The notes below the pieces were generated by a model. The model did not search any database, was not told the DNA's origin, and saw only the letters and a list, made by a program, of their open reading frames with translations. The position numbers and the translations under genes were made by a program. A stretch of 64,000 nt of DNA from Saccharina japonica (taxonomy: Eukaryota; Sar; Phaeophyceae; Laminariales; Laminariaceae), in assembly GCA_008828725.1 (NCBI GenBank), contig MEHQ01003971.1, positions 194,611 through 258,610 of the forward strand, in the 5' to 3' direction. Of the stretch, positions 10,978 to 22,591 are shown piece by piece. Every line of letters begins with the position of its first letter. The stretch's first letter is position 1.

Positions 10978-12327
10978 CAATACACAACGATTGAGTACAC
11001 AGAGCACACACAGTTATATCTACGGTAGTTGTTGTGCTGGAGAGCAGAGTGTGCACACAATACATATTACACAACGAGGTATCACGGCTGCTCTACGCTG
11101 TACAGATGAGTATATGCACAAGATAGTTATGACAGAGCTGCTGCCCGACGAGTCCCGCCCCGGTCCTAGATAAGAGCATTTACGACCTTTTGGGCGGGTA
11201 CCCTGGTACGCGTTTAGCAGTCGAGTACTCGTCTAAGGGTACCCGTCGAACACCTGGGTACCCCGGTGCCCGGCGTCCAGATTTTCGGCGAGTATGAAGT
11301 GTTATCCATACCCGAGACGGGTATTGGCTGTTTTGTTGTTTTCGATCGCTGCTGTACTGCGTGGGTACGTCAAATCAGAGGGGGAAGTTTTGCTGGAATC
11401 GCTTACATCAAACATGCACACACGCATACACAAAGAAAGACTGAACACAGCAGTAGTAGTTCGTAGCTGTCACAATCCCTTGCTAGCTGTGTGCTACGGG
11501 TCGTGCGCACGCAAACAGGACACCACAGCCGACACAAAGGCAACAATCTGAACAGCGGCTACTACGTGTTATGCAGCTTCTTACTACTACTACTACTGCT
11601 GCACCAAAATACTCGTATTCGTACGTATGTAGATCGGCCTATCGTTTGATAGAGAGATGTAAATACAATATGCCTACTCGTACTGTACATAGTACTCGTA
11701 GATCTTTGTATTGTATTCTACGTAGAATCCCAAATCTTGGAAGCAAATTTACAAAATTTACACAAAATGCGCATGTGATTTTTCAAGCGTCTGCTACAAC
11801 TGGTACTACTGCTGTACACAGCCCAGACAACAGAGCAGATGCATGCAACCTGGTATCAACTACTGCTGCACGATGCTTGATGTATGCCTAGTTCAATATC
11901 GGTGTGACCTTGCTGTCTCGTGCGTGGTTGCGTACTGTGTGTTGTTCGTTCATATGGCGGGTCAAAAACGAACCATCAAAGTTCATACGGATAAAAAACA
12001 GTCGTATGACAGGTTTTCATAGTAGTTGCGAGGCGTGTCAAGTCGGAACGTCCCCCCTGAGTTATTTGCCGAATTCGCGACTTTGAAGCCCAGAGCACGC
12101 CCCACGGGCCTCGGCCGGGACCCGCACTTGGGCCGTGGTGTCCGCGCGCCCCCCTGCGTGCCCCCAGCCGCACACGCGAGGCAGCGCGAGAAAAGACCCG
12201 CGGCCGGAGATGAACAGTGAAAGTATTCCGGGAAAATGCCACTACGACTCGAACTGCTGTGGGATCGACTTTAAATCCTACAAGACGACGCTTTATGTGT
12301 GCCTCGTTCAATGTCAAGCCGGTGTGG
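10978..12327 (+). repeat. Tandem unit 1 (1350 bp) of the same family
   Basis: Starts CAATACACAACGATTGAG and is followed head-to-tail by a second unit starting with the same words at 12328, an offset of 1350. Contains the same CCAAAATACTCGTATTCGTACG and GTAGATCGGCC modules as the arms. Ends with a GC-rich segment (GACCCGCGGCCGGAGATGAA near 12195) plus a short GTGGGATCGACTTTAAATCC piece. Confidence 0.8.
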
Positions 12328-13605
12328 CAATACACAACGATTGAGTACACAGAGCACACACAGTTATATCTACGGTAGTTGTTGTGCTGGAGAGCAGAGT
12401 GTGCACACAATACATATTACACAACGAGGTATCACGGCTGTTCTACGCTTTACAGATAAGTATACGCACAAGATAGTTATGACAGAGCTGCTGCCCGACG
12501 AGTCCCGCCCCGGTCCTAGATAAGAGCATTTACGACCTTTTGGGCGGGTACCCTGGTACGCGTTTAGCAGTCGAGTACTCGTCTAAGGGTACCCGTCGAA
12601 CACCTGGGTACCCCGGTGCCCGGCGTCCAGATTTTCGGCGAGTATGAAGTGTTATCCATACCCGAGACGGGTATTGGCTGTTTTGTTGTTTTCGATCGCT
12701 GCTGTACTGCGTGGGTACGTCAAATCAGAGGGGGAGGTTTTGCTGGAATCGCTTACATCAAACATGCACACACGCATACACAAAGAAAGACTGAACACAG
12801 CAGTAGTAGTTCGTAGCTGTCACAATCCCTTGCTAGCTGTGTGCTACGGGTCGTGCGCACGCAAACAGGACACCACAGCCGACACAAAGGCAACAATCTG
12901 AACAGCGGCTACTACGTGTTATGCAGCTTCTTACTACTACTACTGCTGCACCAAAATACTCGTATTCGTACGTATGTAGATCGGCCTATCGTTTGATAGA
13001 GAGATGTAAATACAATATGCCTACTCGTACTGTACATAGTACTCGTAGATCTTTGTATTGTATTCTACGTAGAATCCCAAATCTTGGAAGCAAATTTATA
13101 AATTTACACAAAATGCGCATGTGATTTTTCAAGCGTCTGCTACAACTGGTACTACTGCTGTACACAGCCCAGACAACAGAGCAGATGCATGCAACCTGGT
13201 ATCAACTACTGCTGCACGATGCTTGATGTATGCCTAGTTCAATATCGGTGTGACCCTTGCTGTCTCGTGCGTGGTGCGTACTACTCTGTGTGTTCCGTTC
13301 ATATGGCGGGTCGAAAACGAACCATCAAAGTTCATACGCGGATAAAAAAACAGTCGTATGACAGGTTCTCACAGTAGTTGCGAGGTGGTGTCAAGTCGAA
13401 ACGTCTCCCCTGAGTTATTTGCCAGAATTCGCGACTTTGAAGGCCCAGAGCACGCCCCACGGGCCTCGGCCGGGACCCGCACTTGCGCCGTGGCGTTCAA
13501 GCGCCCCCCCTGCGTGCCCCGCAGCCGGCAGCGCGAGAAAAGACCCGCGGCCGGAGATGAACAGTGAAAGTATTCCGGGAAAATGTCCATTTGGTACCTA
13601 GACAT
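12328..13605 (+). repeat. Tandem unit 2 of the same family
   Basis: Nearly identical to the preceding unit apart from small indels; by eye the offset drifts from 1350 to about 1346 towards the end. It finishes with the GGGAAAATGTCCATTTGGTACC end that matches, in inverse orientation, 5803-5830. The following 13606-13937 has no recognisable gene. Confidence 0.8.
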
Positions 13606-13942
13606 ATATAGCATACACACCAGGCGTCACGTGTAACATGCAACGCGATATAACGGGCATCATGATGGTGATGAGTTACTAGAGAAAAATGATGCACACC
13701 CACTCTAGATGTCAAGCGCCACGCTCTATAGGACAGGGGGTCCAGTACCTTCTCGTTGCCACCTTCGTCCTCCCCGTCTGCCGCAGCATCCGAAGATAAT
13801 TGTTTCAATGGACGAGGACAAAACGTTGGGGCACGGGCGAGTAGGAAATATATATGTACACACAAAGTTAACTTTGAAGGAGACATGCATACGGTTCAGT
13901 CTACCAGTATATTGGAGACTGAAGTGGGATTTCAAACATCCC

Positions 13943-14347
13943 TGTTCGTGGTATGCGGTAGCTTGATACGGTCGGTGGATATCTTTGGGGGTTTCATATA
14001 TTGTGGGGTTTTGTAGTATGTATCGAGGCATTATTTAGTATGCCTCGGGTGGAAGTGTGTTGCTGTCTCCCTCCTGGGAGCAGTCGGCGATAATGATGAT
14101 GCGACCCGGGCTTTGATTATAAGATACTGCCCGTATATATGTGTGGATGGAGCGTGACGGAAAGGTACGGCTCACTCCTGTGTGGTGTTCATGATGGGCC
14201 TTTGACGACAGGTACTGGCTCTGCTTGTATGTGTATATTTGGGTCACGTGGTGATGCGAGTACATTATCTACCACTCTCCTTCTTGACGACCCATGGTAT
14301 AGGCACGTGGTTACACAGAACACGTTTGACAGCGGCGTACAGAAACA
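13943..14347 (+). repeat. Left (5') LTR, 405 bp
   Basis: TG...CA-bounded repeat matching the right LTR end to end. At 14071-14078 it carries CTCCTGGG, the un-duplicated empty site corresponding to the MITE insertion in the right LTR. Confidence 0.85.
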
Positions 14348-14459
14348 CGATAATCGTGTTTGTGAACGCTTGCTGTAATCGGATTGCTTCGGGCCCGGAG
14401 GCTGTTGGAGCGCTATACTGTGTGAGGGGGGAAGTGGTATTGCAGGAAAGGCTGAGGAG

Positions 14460-15379
14460 ATGGCTCTCAGCTTGCAGAAATTCTGGAGGGGTCGTGTTGG
14501 TGACGGACAGCAGCAACGACAGGTCGACGAAGTGAGGGTGCAGCTGGCCGCGGCGACCGCTGCTGGAGCAACGTCGAAAGCGGTTCTGGGTGCCGTCAGG
14601 AACGAAGGGCATGCCCATAGAGCAGCCAGGAGATCCTTGGAGACGAAGGCGGTGCGCCAGGATCCTTTGGTTCGTATTTGGGTTGACCTGGAGAAGAGGC
14701 TGGAGCAGGTGGGCCTTCGCAAGAAGCGATGGGAGGTAGGCCTTCGCATTGAGCACTACGCTTTCTGGACTGTGCTGGATGGTCTACCATTCGCGGAGCC
14801 TGAAGCATTCTTATCAAGGATGGATGCAGAGCATGCGCCGAAAGCAGCCAACACGGCCGAGCGAGCAGGGGCGCAAGAACGCAAAGTTGGGCCCGTATTC
14901 TTTTTCGAGGGGGTCGAGAAGGCAGCAGGAGGAGTCGGGCCCAGATACGAAGACATGATGGAAGTGGCCATGCTTCGTGATGCTGGCGTACTGCCTGCGA
15001 GAAGTTTGGAGGCGTCTCTACAGCAGCAGCACGAGGCTGAGGAGGTGGAGCTTCATGTTGCTGAGCCTGCTGCGGAAAAGCTCGCCGAGCCGCTTGCCGT
15101 GCCCGTACAGCAGCGCGACGAGGCTGCGGCGGAGGAACTTGGTGGTGCCGTCGTAACGCCCCCGCCGCTTTCGTCGTTGGTGAAGCCGCAGCAGCTGCGT
15201 GGGGACGAGGGGGCTTTGATACAGCAGCAATGGGATGGGGCTGGTGTGGGCGGCGGAGTGCCGCAGATTGGTTTGGGCCAGAGTGGCTCGTACCCCTTCG
15301 ACCCAGGGAAACCAGAGAAACGGGATGGGCGTGGGGGGGGGTACGGTGATGGACGAGGGGTGGAGCTGGTGGGAAAGGA

Positions 15380-15412
<33 letters not shown>

Positions 15413-15722
15413 CGACGGAGCGCGATCTTTCCCATTTGATCCGGGAAAGCAGGCATGTTATATTTTCCAACTTTCTTGTTGGTGGATTGAGTGGATTGGA
15501 TTTTCTTGGTCTGTTGTTTTGTTTTTGTGCTTCTCTGTGTCTTGGCCGGCATATTTGAGCAATGACTGCTGTAGTTGTGGTGAGCTTGTACCGTGGTACG
15601 ATGGATCGCAGCTATGTGTGTGGTTGAATGGGAACTGGGTAGGAGAGCGAACGTTCCCGTTCGACCCAGGCAAGTCAACAATTGGCTGGTATGTGTGCGC
15701 GAGGACTGCTGTAGTTGTGTGA
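14460..15722 (+). CDS. Unknown 420-aa element-encoded protein with three PFDPGK motifs
   Basis: The only long ORF inside the LTR element. It begins at an ATG about 110 bp after the left LTR, the usual place for gag. The first ~160 residues are charged, Arg- and Leu-rich and probably helical (ETKAVRQDPLVRIWVDLEKR). Residues ~180-260 are Gln/Glu/Ala/Val-rich. Then come three copies of [YF]PFDPGK at about residues 277, 323 and 398, separated by Gly- or Ser-rich linker (an AGC run gives Ser9) and by a Trp/Cys-rich piece with a CCSCGEL patch. No zinc knuckle, protease or RT is seen. A second copy at 60254-61876 shares the C-terminal half but has a different N-terminal half and is broken. I do not recognise the family. 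Gag-like or captured host origin are both possible. Confidence 0.5.
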
Positions 15723-18111
15723 TTGTACCCTGGTATGATGAAGCACAACTATATTGTGTGTCTTGCTGTTGGAATCACGGGGGGGGGTTGCGATGCCATG
15801 ATTCTACAGACAAAGTGCACTGCTGTATGGAACCAGTTTGTGATGGACTGATTATACAGCAAGCAACAGTGTATGATAATTTCTGACTGTTTGTTTCTAC
15901 AGCAGCAGTGCATGATTTGTTAGACTGCTGCTGTGTACTGGTATACCGTAGTATATGTATACGTGGATGCATGATACCCGTACTGCTGTGTGTTGCTTGA
16001 AGCATAACAGGGGGTGGGTTGCCACCTTGATTTTACAGCGCATGATCTTATTGTGTAGGAAACCTACTGTTGATTATTGGCTTGATTTTACCGCGCATGT
16101 TTTATAATGTGTTGGGGAAACTACTGCTAATTTTGGCTTGATTCTTCAATGCATGATCAATGCGTTGGTAAATTACTGCTGATTTAAGCTTGTTTCTACA
16201 GCAGTACATGGTATTTATGTATGAAAGTCAGTGCTGATGCGTTGTAATGGTAATTTTTTTTTTTTTGTGGTCATGGAGTAGAAAGAGCAACCAGAAATCG
16301 GTACTGACGTTGTTTTTGTCACTATTGTTGTTGGGAAGAATCACGAGAGGGGGTTGATGGCATGATTCTACCCACAGACATAGTGCATAATGATGTGGTT
16401 CGTTATCTAACGATTTGACTTGGTTCCTGGCGCTGAAACTAACCACCCGATGCACCCTTTGCTCAACGAGTCAAACTGCACCCTCACTCTGCGGATTCAT
16501 GAGATGTAGTCCATACCGCGGTGGCGTTGAGCCGCGGCGGAAGACAAGCGTTCGAGTCCGTGGGGCAGGGAGCAGGAGACGGGGGTTGAGCGCGTGGGGT
16601 TGGGGTAGTTTAGTAGCAATGGCCTACAGTAGACTAAATGTTTTGGGATCGTTTGTTACAGTAGGAATTAACGAGACGAAATATTTATGACGCTTGGATT
16701 GTAATATGTTTGCATTGGATATACGAGTAGAGTTATATGCACCTGTTATACTGGTATCTGATATTTGGCATTCTAATTTGCGTACTACGACCTCTGAAGT
16801 ACGATGTCAGAATACTAGTATCAACAGCTGTATATTGTCACGTATCTCGGTTATGGCAGTCCATTTATCACGAACCGGGGTATGATTGAGAGACGACGCT
16901 TTACCTGGTATATCGAGGGCCTAAATGCTTGGTTTGGTAAGAGGATAGTGAATTAGAACGCTGGATCGAGCAGTCTTGTACGTGAGTGTACGCATATAAC
17001 GACAACGACGTTCTGTTTGTTTCGTTCTCTACGTTGCTTATTTATCATTGACCGCTGATGTTTCTGGTTTGTGGGTTTGGATTTGAATTTGGTTTTTGAT
17101 TTTATGGTTGAGGGATTTTAGAGTCACAATGATATCGCAGCATTTTACTATCAACCATGCGATGAATGTTTTGTCGTCTACCGAGCAGGGGGGAGATAGT
17201 AGCTGTACTCGGTAACACGACGAAGACTTTTCATGGCAGATAGTGGAGTCGGGTTATATCATACGTGCATGCGGACTATGCACGCAAGGCTACTGACCGG
17301 ACGCCTGTCTCTGGTGGAGCTGTTATGCGCGCTGGTGTCTGTGTATAGTTTGATTATAGGACGTAGATGTCTGGAGCATGTGTCTAACGGGTAGTTTGAG
17401 ATTAACACGTACGGTCGGCAGAGCAGCATGCCGACTTTCTCATCAAACCGTTGCATGCTGAGACGTTTCGCTTTGGCCGTGACTCTGTGATGAACTTGTT
17501 GTGATTTCATCCACTGGTTTGTTTGTTTGTTTTTCCGGGGGTTTTGGGGCATTTGGTTTTGGGGGATAATAGTAAGGTTTTCGATGTGCATGGGATGTTT
17601 TTGGAAGTACTTGAAGAATTAACGTGCAACTTCAGGAGTTCTTAAGGAAATGGAGAAAGTGTTGGGAGGTACCCATACGTTGAATAAGTTTAATATGCCA
17701 ATAGAGTATGCCGATGGTCTTGATGAATCGTGCCGTACGCTTTGGCTATTGGTTAACTGCGCACAACGTACAGGGGAACCAATTACTGATACCTATAGTA
17801 CTTTGGATTCAGATGCGGATTGTTGTCTTCTTGTATACTTCCGAGGGAAGTGTCAAGCAGGGGGGCTGCTATGATTTGATTTGAGGTGTTGTATATCAGA
17901 GATGTTCTGCTGTTGTGCTCTTACAGAGTACACAACAGGGGGGCCGATGGTATCGGGCGTACGGTATCTATGTGAAGACGGTGTTATTGATTTAGTTTTA
18001 AGGTTTTACCAGCATACTCACGTTTGTTGGATTTTCCCCTTCCCGTAGTTACTGCCTCGCTATAGTTTAGGAGATATATACTGGAATCAAGATTGAGATA
18101 TTTGGTATCGG
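15723..18111. other. Internal non-coding region of the LTR element
   Basis: No supported gene. Much of 15723-17700 is shared with 61877-63833, showing that this is element sequence. A short ORF at 17650-17874 has protein-like composition (LWLLVNCAQRTGEPITD) but starts at the point where the two copies stop matching, so it cannot be tested by comparison. Confidence 0.6.
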
Positions 18112-18270
18112 GATTGCCGTTTTACGTTGGCAATTCTTGAGGATGGAATTTGAGATTGCTGTTTTTTGTTGGCAATTCTTGAGGATGGAATTTGGGATTG
18201 CCATTTTACCTTGGCAATGATTCATTTGTGGAATTTGGGACTTGCCGTTTTACTTGGCAATTGGTGATAA
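18112..18270. repeat. Four tandem 42-bp hairpin repeats before the 3' LTR
   Basis: Four head-to-tail units start near 18112, 18154, 18196 and 18239. Each contains a TTGCC..GGCAA inverted repeat around a T-rich loop and a shared TTGAGGATGGAATTTG-type linker. They lie just upstream of the purine tract of the LTR element. Confidence 0.75.
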
Positions 18271-18311
18271 GATATTCGGGACCTGTCGTATCGCACACCG
18301 AATAAGGGGGC

Positions 18312-19168
18312 TGTTCGTGGTATGCGGTAGCTTGATACGGTCGGTGGATATCTTTGGGGGTTTCATATATTGTGGGGTTTTGTAGTATGTGTCGAGGCAT
18401 TATTTAGTATGCCTCGGGTGGAAGTGTGTTGCTGTCTCCCTCTTGGGCAAAGATGTCGGGAGACAGCACTTTCACCCCTTGACAGACAGCGCCAAGGCAA
18501 ATGCCTTGACAGACAGCCTTGACAGCAAAAAACAGGGGACGCTACCGAAAAATCCCCGCTTTGTGAAAAATGCCTGACAATAATGTATATATTGATATTT
18601 TTCCCTGTATTTTGTTTTTTTCGGCATTTTGCTACATTTCCGAGTCCGATCTACAGAAAAAAATGTTGAACTTCAACTGCAGAATATCGATGATTTAAAA
18701 TTAGCTTTATCGAACGAGTAAAATAGCCAGACAGCCTCGCACAACAAAAACAAGATAGGGGTTTCCACAGATATTAGGAGGCTTTTTCTTCCAGGGGGAT
18801 TGGGGACATATGTCTAGACAGCTGGATTTGCCTTGACAGACAGCCTTGACAGACAGACAGCTTGACATTGACATGTCTCCCGACATCTTTGCTCTTGGGA
18901 GCAGTCGGCGATAATAATGATGCGACCCGGGCTTTGATGATAAGATATTGCCGGTATATATGTGTGGGTGGAGCGTGAGGGAAAGGTACGGCTCACTCCT
19001 GTGTGGTGTTCATGATGGGTCTTTGACGACAGGTACTGGCTCTGCTTGTGTGTGTATATTTGGGTAACGTGGTGATACGAGTTCTTTATCTACCACCTTC
19101 TCCTTGACGACCCACGGGTATAGGCACGTGGTTACACAGAACACGTTTGACAGCAGCGTACATAAACA
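18312..19168 (+). repeat. Right (3') LTR interrupted by a MITE
   Basis: The 857-bp interval becomes exactly 405 bp after subtracting the 444-bp MITE and one 8-bp target copy, matching the left LTR length. It ends ACATAAACA and is followed by the ATCCC duplication. Confidence 0.85.
18448..18891. mobile_element. hAT-type MITE, 444 bp
   Basis: Terminal inverted repeats CAAAGATGTCGGGAGACA are at both ends. The element is flanked by the 8-bp duplication CTCTTGGG at 18440-18447 and 18892-18899. TIRs beginning CA and an 8-bp TSD are typical of hAT elements. Repeated TTGACAGACAGC words crowd both subterminal regions, as expected for hAT transposase binding sites. There is no transposase ORF, so it is non-autonomous. 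Confidence 0.85.
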
Positions 19169-19286
19169 ATCCCGCTACGCAAGATTGCACGAGTCAATCC
19201 ACTGGGATACACAATTTGCTTCGGCAGGTTAGGGTGCGTTTGTGCAAAACAAATCCGTGCCCCCAGCTATTAATATTAGACCAACA

Positions 19287-20594
19287 ATTATGGGAAAAAA
19301 TATGTTTGGGCTCTAGGAACTGGTTTCTAGGCCCAATATACCCGTGTTACTCGGCTGGACCCTAAAAAGTACCCATACACTCCTCAAGATCCACCCCGTA
19401 GTTTTCCGAGGGCTTTCTGGAGTAGTTCTCCGTTTCTCTAGGGTCTCGTTTTGATTTTCGGCGCAACCAATCCGTTTTCAGAAATATGCGTTGTTGGTCA
19501 AAACTGGGGCCAAAAATAATGGATCTTTGAGGATTTTAGGCTAAAACACATCAGGTCGTCAGAACTGGCAAATTGGACGAACAGTCAAAATAGGACTCTG
19601 GAGAAATGGAAAAGTACGGCAGGGCGTGTCTTAACTTCACTTCGTGGGCATTGGAACGGAACGAACGTAAAATTATTTGCCTGAAAAAGTGGTGCTGATT
19701 GGATATTGAGAAAAAAACCACGCGAACAGATTCCAAGCGTTCCAAGCTGTCCGTAAATTTGTAAAGAGGAAGCGTATCTGTCAAAACAGTAATCCTTGTT
19801 CAGCAGAACCGAACGGCCCACTTGGAACGAGATTTACGGCAGTTGATTGGTGCTGGAAGTGTTGCAACTGGTTGTGACATTTGCTGGGAGGGCCACCAGG
19901 GTATGGGGCAAAATGATATGACATGGGAGCACGCGATGGAGCACGTGCAGACGCCACAGGTCTTGCCTGCGGTAGGAGCCACGCGATACGGCCATGGCCT
20001 GTACAGGAGGCTCACGAGGGGAAAATTCGGGTGGCGAACGAGACTGTGGCGATAGATATCTAGCGAAAACGCTGGACCGATGTTCACAGAAGCACCCAGG
20101 ATACCTCGTCGAGCCGCGACGGCGATATCATAACTTCTAGATTTGTCCCGAGGGTGCCACTTGGACGGCTAGCACTGCTTGGTCTGAGGCATGTCAGGCG
20201 CTCTATTTGCGTGTGAAGCTATCCTCTGTACCAGGAGCACTCGCTGCCTACGTGACGGTACCCCTGTCCTAGAGTCCAGCTGCACAGTCCCGAGGCAAAT
20301 TTCATGGGTTACTTTCTGTTGCGGCCTGTTCCAGGATCGGGTGCCTAAAAAATTCGATCGGACACAAACCGCAAAAACAGCATGGAATGGAACGAACGAA
20401 CGCGAATAGTCTCGTTCCGTTCCAGCCATTCCAAGCTATCGAATGGAGTTAAGACACGGCCTCAGAAAGCCCTCGAAAAACTACGGGGAGCATTCTGAGG
20501 AGTCTACAGGTGTTTTGGGCCGCACCGCCGAGTAAATCGCGTATTATCGGCCTAAAAACTCAGTTCTGAGGGCCCAAAAATAATTTCCCATAAT
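19287..20594. mobile_element. 1.3-kb terminal-inverted-repeat element
   Basis: About 150 bp at each end are inverted copies. Both ends begin ATTATGGGAAA, then TTTGGGCYCTMRGAACTG, then TTACTCGGC, then CCCCGTAGTTTT and CGAGGGCTTTCTG. A further inverted stretch (TTCCAT/GGAACGGAACGAACG) lies inside. No clear target-site duplication was found and no transposase ORF is visible, so the superfamily is unassigned. Confidence 0.7.
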
Positions 20595-20683
20595 AGATGG
20601 CCTTAATAGGTGGAAATTATGCTATACCCAGATAATTATTATATACCTGGTAGGGTTTACAGTGTACTCGTAGTGCACCCAGT

Positions 20684-21085
20684 ACCCTATTCCTACGACC
20701 GATACGTGGTATGCCGGTTCACGCTTCGCGCTTGGCGCTCACGTTCTCCGGTGGCTCCTGCCGAGGGCTGATTACATTTCTGCACCTTGTGGGTGGGCGC
20801 AGGGTGCCAAGTTGTCAGACCCGAGTGGGATCAGGTTCGGGTGGGAGCAGGGTGCGAAGAGGGGGCAGGGTGTTTCGCCGCTTGCTTCCACCAGGTACCG
20901 ATCCCACCCGGATCTTATCCCAGTTGGCACCCTGCGTTCACCTACAAGGTGCACAAATATATTGAATCCTCCGCAGGGGCCGCCGGGGACCGTGGGAGTG
21001 AAGCGCGAACCGTAAATCGAGAGCGCGAAACGCGAACCGTCGCACCGTCATCCCACGTATCGGTCGTGGGATCAGGGTTCTTGAT
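20684..21085. mobile_element. Foldback/MITE-like inverted repeat, ~400 bp
   Basis: The outer arms pair TACGACCGATACGTGG (about 20694) with CCACGTATCGGTCGTGG (about 21049), and the inner arms pair TGCACCTTGTGGGTG (near 20780) with CACCTACAAGGTGCA (near 20940). The element is therefore almost entirely foldable. It has no coding capacity and no clear TSD. Confidence 0.65.
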
Positions 21086-21163
21086 GCACTATTAATACGT
21101 GTAAAAAGTAAAACCTATATATAACTTGGGTGTACAATAATTTCCACTCAGCTGGGTGCATGG

Positions 21164-22583
21164 TAAGCCCTAGCGGCTAAGACACGCCAAAAACGGGTTA
21201 AGACAAGTACCCTAAGGCCCGCCGCAGGCTAAAACAATTGGGGTAAGACACGCTTTAAGACATTTGTCTTAAGCGCCTTTTATTGTCTTAAATGTCTTAC
21301 TTCGATAAGGCATTTCCCTTAAAAAAATGTCTTAGACGTGTCTTACTGCATTTTCTCGCCCTAGCAGGCGTTTGTATCAGGTATACTAAAATCCACAACC
21401 TTTGTCAAGCGGATTTCGCTCGAAATCGGTGTGCTATCTTCCTTGAGGCAATACATAACGACGGATATATCCTTACCATTGCCTAATTCGTCGTTCATAA
21501 AGAGATACGAAGTATGGTGTGCATACGATCCCCTACACAAAGTTAAAATATTACGATGATAAACACAAAATCTGGGATTCTCACGCCGATTATATGTAAT
21601 GGGCTTGGGATTTGCCCACGTGTTCTCAAAAAGGGCAAACCAAGGGATTGATCACTGCTCCCTTTTTTTCCTTTTTTTCCCGTCAGTTTTGCCCAAAAAC
21701 AACAATAACCCTAAAAATGTGCGTAGTCCACCAAAAAAAAATGAAAATAAACAGCAGGAATGAATGGATTTGGAATTCTTGGACGAAGCACGTGGCTAAT
21801 CTCCTATCTCACACAGGAAAAAAGGCGTGAGAAAGCGGGGAGGAAAATAGAAAAGTGCCCAGCTCGTATCATACATAGCATTGTACAGATTGTACATCAG
21901 AATCCAATGTCGAAGCTTGTATGTTCACACCTCCATCTGACGATAGCAAGCGGTAAAACAGCTCAGCATACATAATCAGCAGTGCGGGTGCGTGCATGCA
22001 CCAGCAGGAAAGAACGTGAACAACAGCAGTACATTAACAGCGGACTGCATAAATTCAGTGTACAGCAGTATATCGCTGTGTTGTGATCGATGGTAAGATA
22101 TTCGTACGTAGTTGTTGATTTATTCGTAATACGTACGTATAACCGTTCTCTCCTCTCAGCTCCAGCAAAACCAAGGTAATTCGTACTAACATTCAGTGAA
22201 ATATAGAATTACACTGTTTGCCTTGGGCCTTGGGGTCACGGGTAATTTTGGTGCGAAAAAAATGAGTTATTGCCTCCTTTCGAGTGCAGGGACGCTGCCC
22301 TACAAAAATAAGACACGTAAGGGACGAAACAGCGTCTAAGAAAAAGGGCTCTAAGACATTATTTAAGACATATCTTAGCCGCCCCGGACCCCGTTTTTAA
22401 GGATTTCGTATCAAACGGCGTTATTTTCGTGCTCAAAAACTGCCTTATTGCCCCTTTTGGAGCACAGGAACGTTGCCTTACGAAAATAAGACACTTAAGG
22501 GACGAAACAGCGTCTAAGACAAGCCCCTGCTGAGAAGGGGCTCTAAGACATTCTTTAAGACATGTCTTAGCCGCTAGAGCTTA
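21164..22583. mobile_element. hAT-like non-autonomous element, 1.42 kb
   Basis: TIRs of about 23 bp (TAAGCYCTAGCGGCTAAGAC) bound the element, and the 8-bp duplication GTGCATGG flanks it exactly at 21156-21163 and 22584-22591. The interior has a ~165-bp segment present twice (from about 22270 and 22435; shared GGGACGAAACAGCGTCTAAG) and many TAAGACA/TGTCTTA words in both orientations. No transposase. The left flank resembles the repeat near 2000, so it inserted into another repeat. Confidence 0.8.
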
Positions 22584-22591
22584 GTGCATGG

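Larger units (their letters stand above)
13943..19168 (+). mobile_element. Complete non-autonomous LTR retrotransposon (5.2 kb) with nested MITE
   Basis: Two direct repeats of 405 bp (the right one after removing a nested MITE) begin TGTTCGTGGTATGCGG and end AAACA. They are flanked by the 5-bp target duplication ATCCC at 13938-13942 and 19169-19173. A purine-rich tract (AATAAGGGGG) lies just before the right LTR, so the element reads on the plus strand. The 4-kb interior has one long ORF at 14460-15722 and no visible protease, RT, RNase H or integrase, so it must be mobilised in trans if at all. About 20 differences between the LTRs by eye show that it is not recent. Confidence 0.85.

Noticed and set aside
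14596-15681. 361-codon minus-strand ORF opposite the 14460 ORF
   Set aside because: His/Pro/Arg/Cys-rich text typical of an antisense shadow of Gln/Ser/Gly codons; no start or motif.
16400-16620. GCGTTCGAGTCC resembling a tRNA B box
   Set aside because: No A box at the right distance and no cloverleaf; the second copy near 62640 loses a base in the motif. Part of the LTR element.
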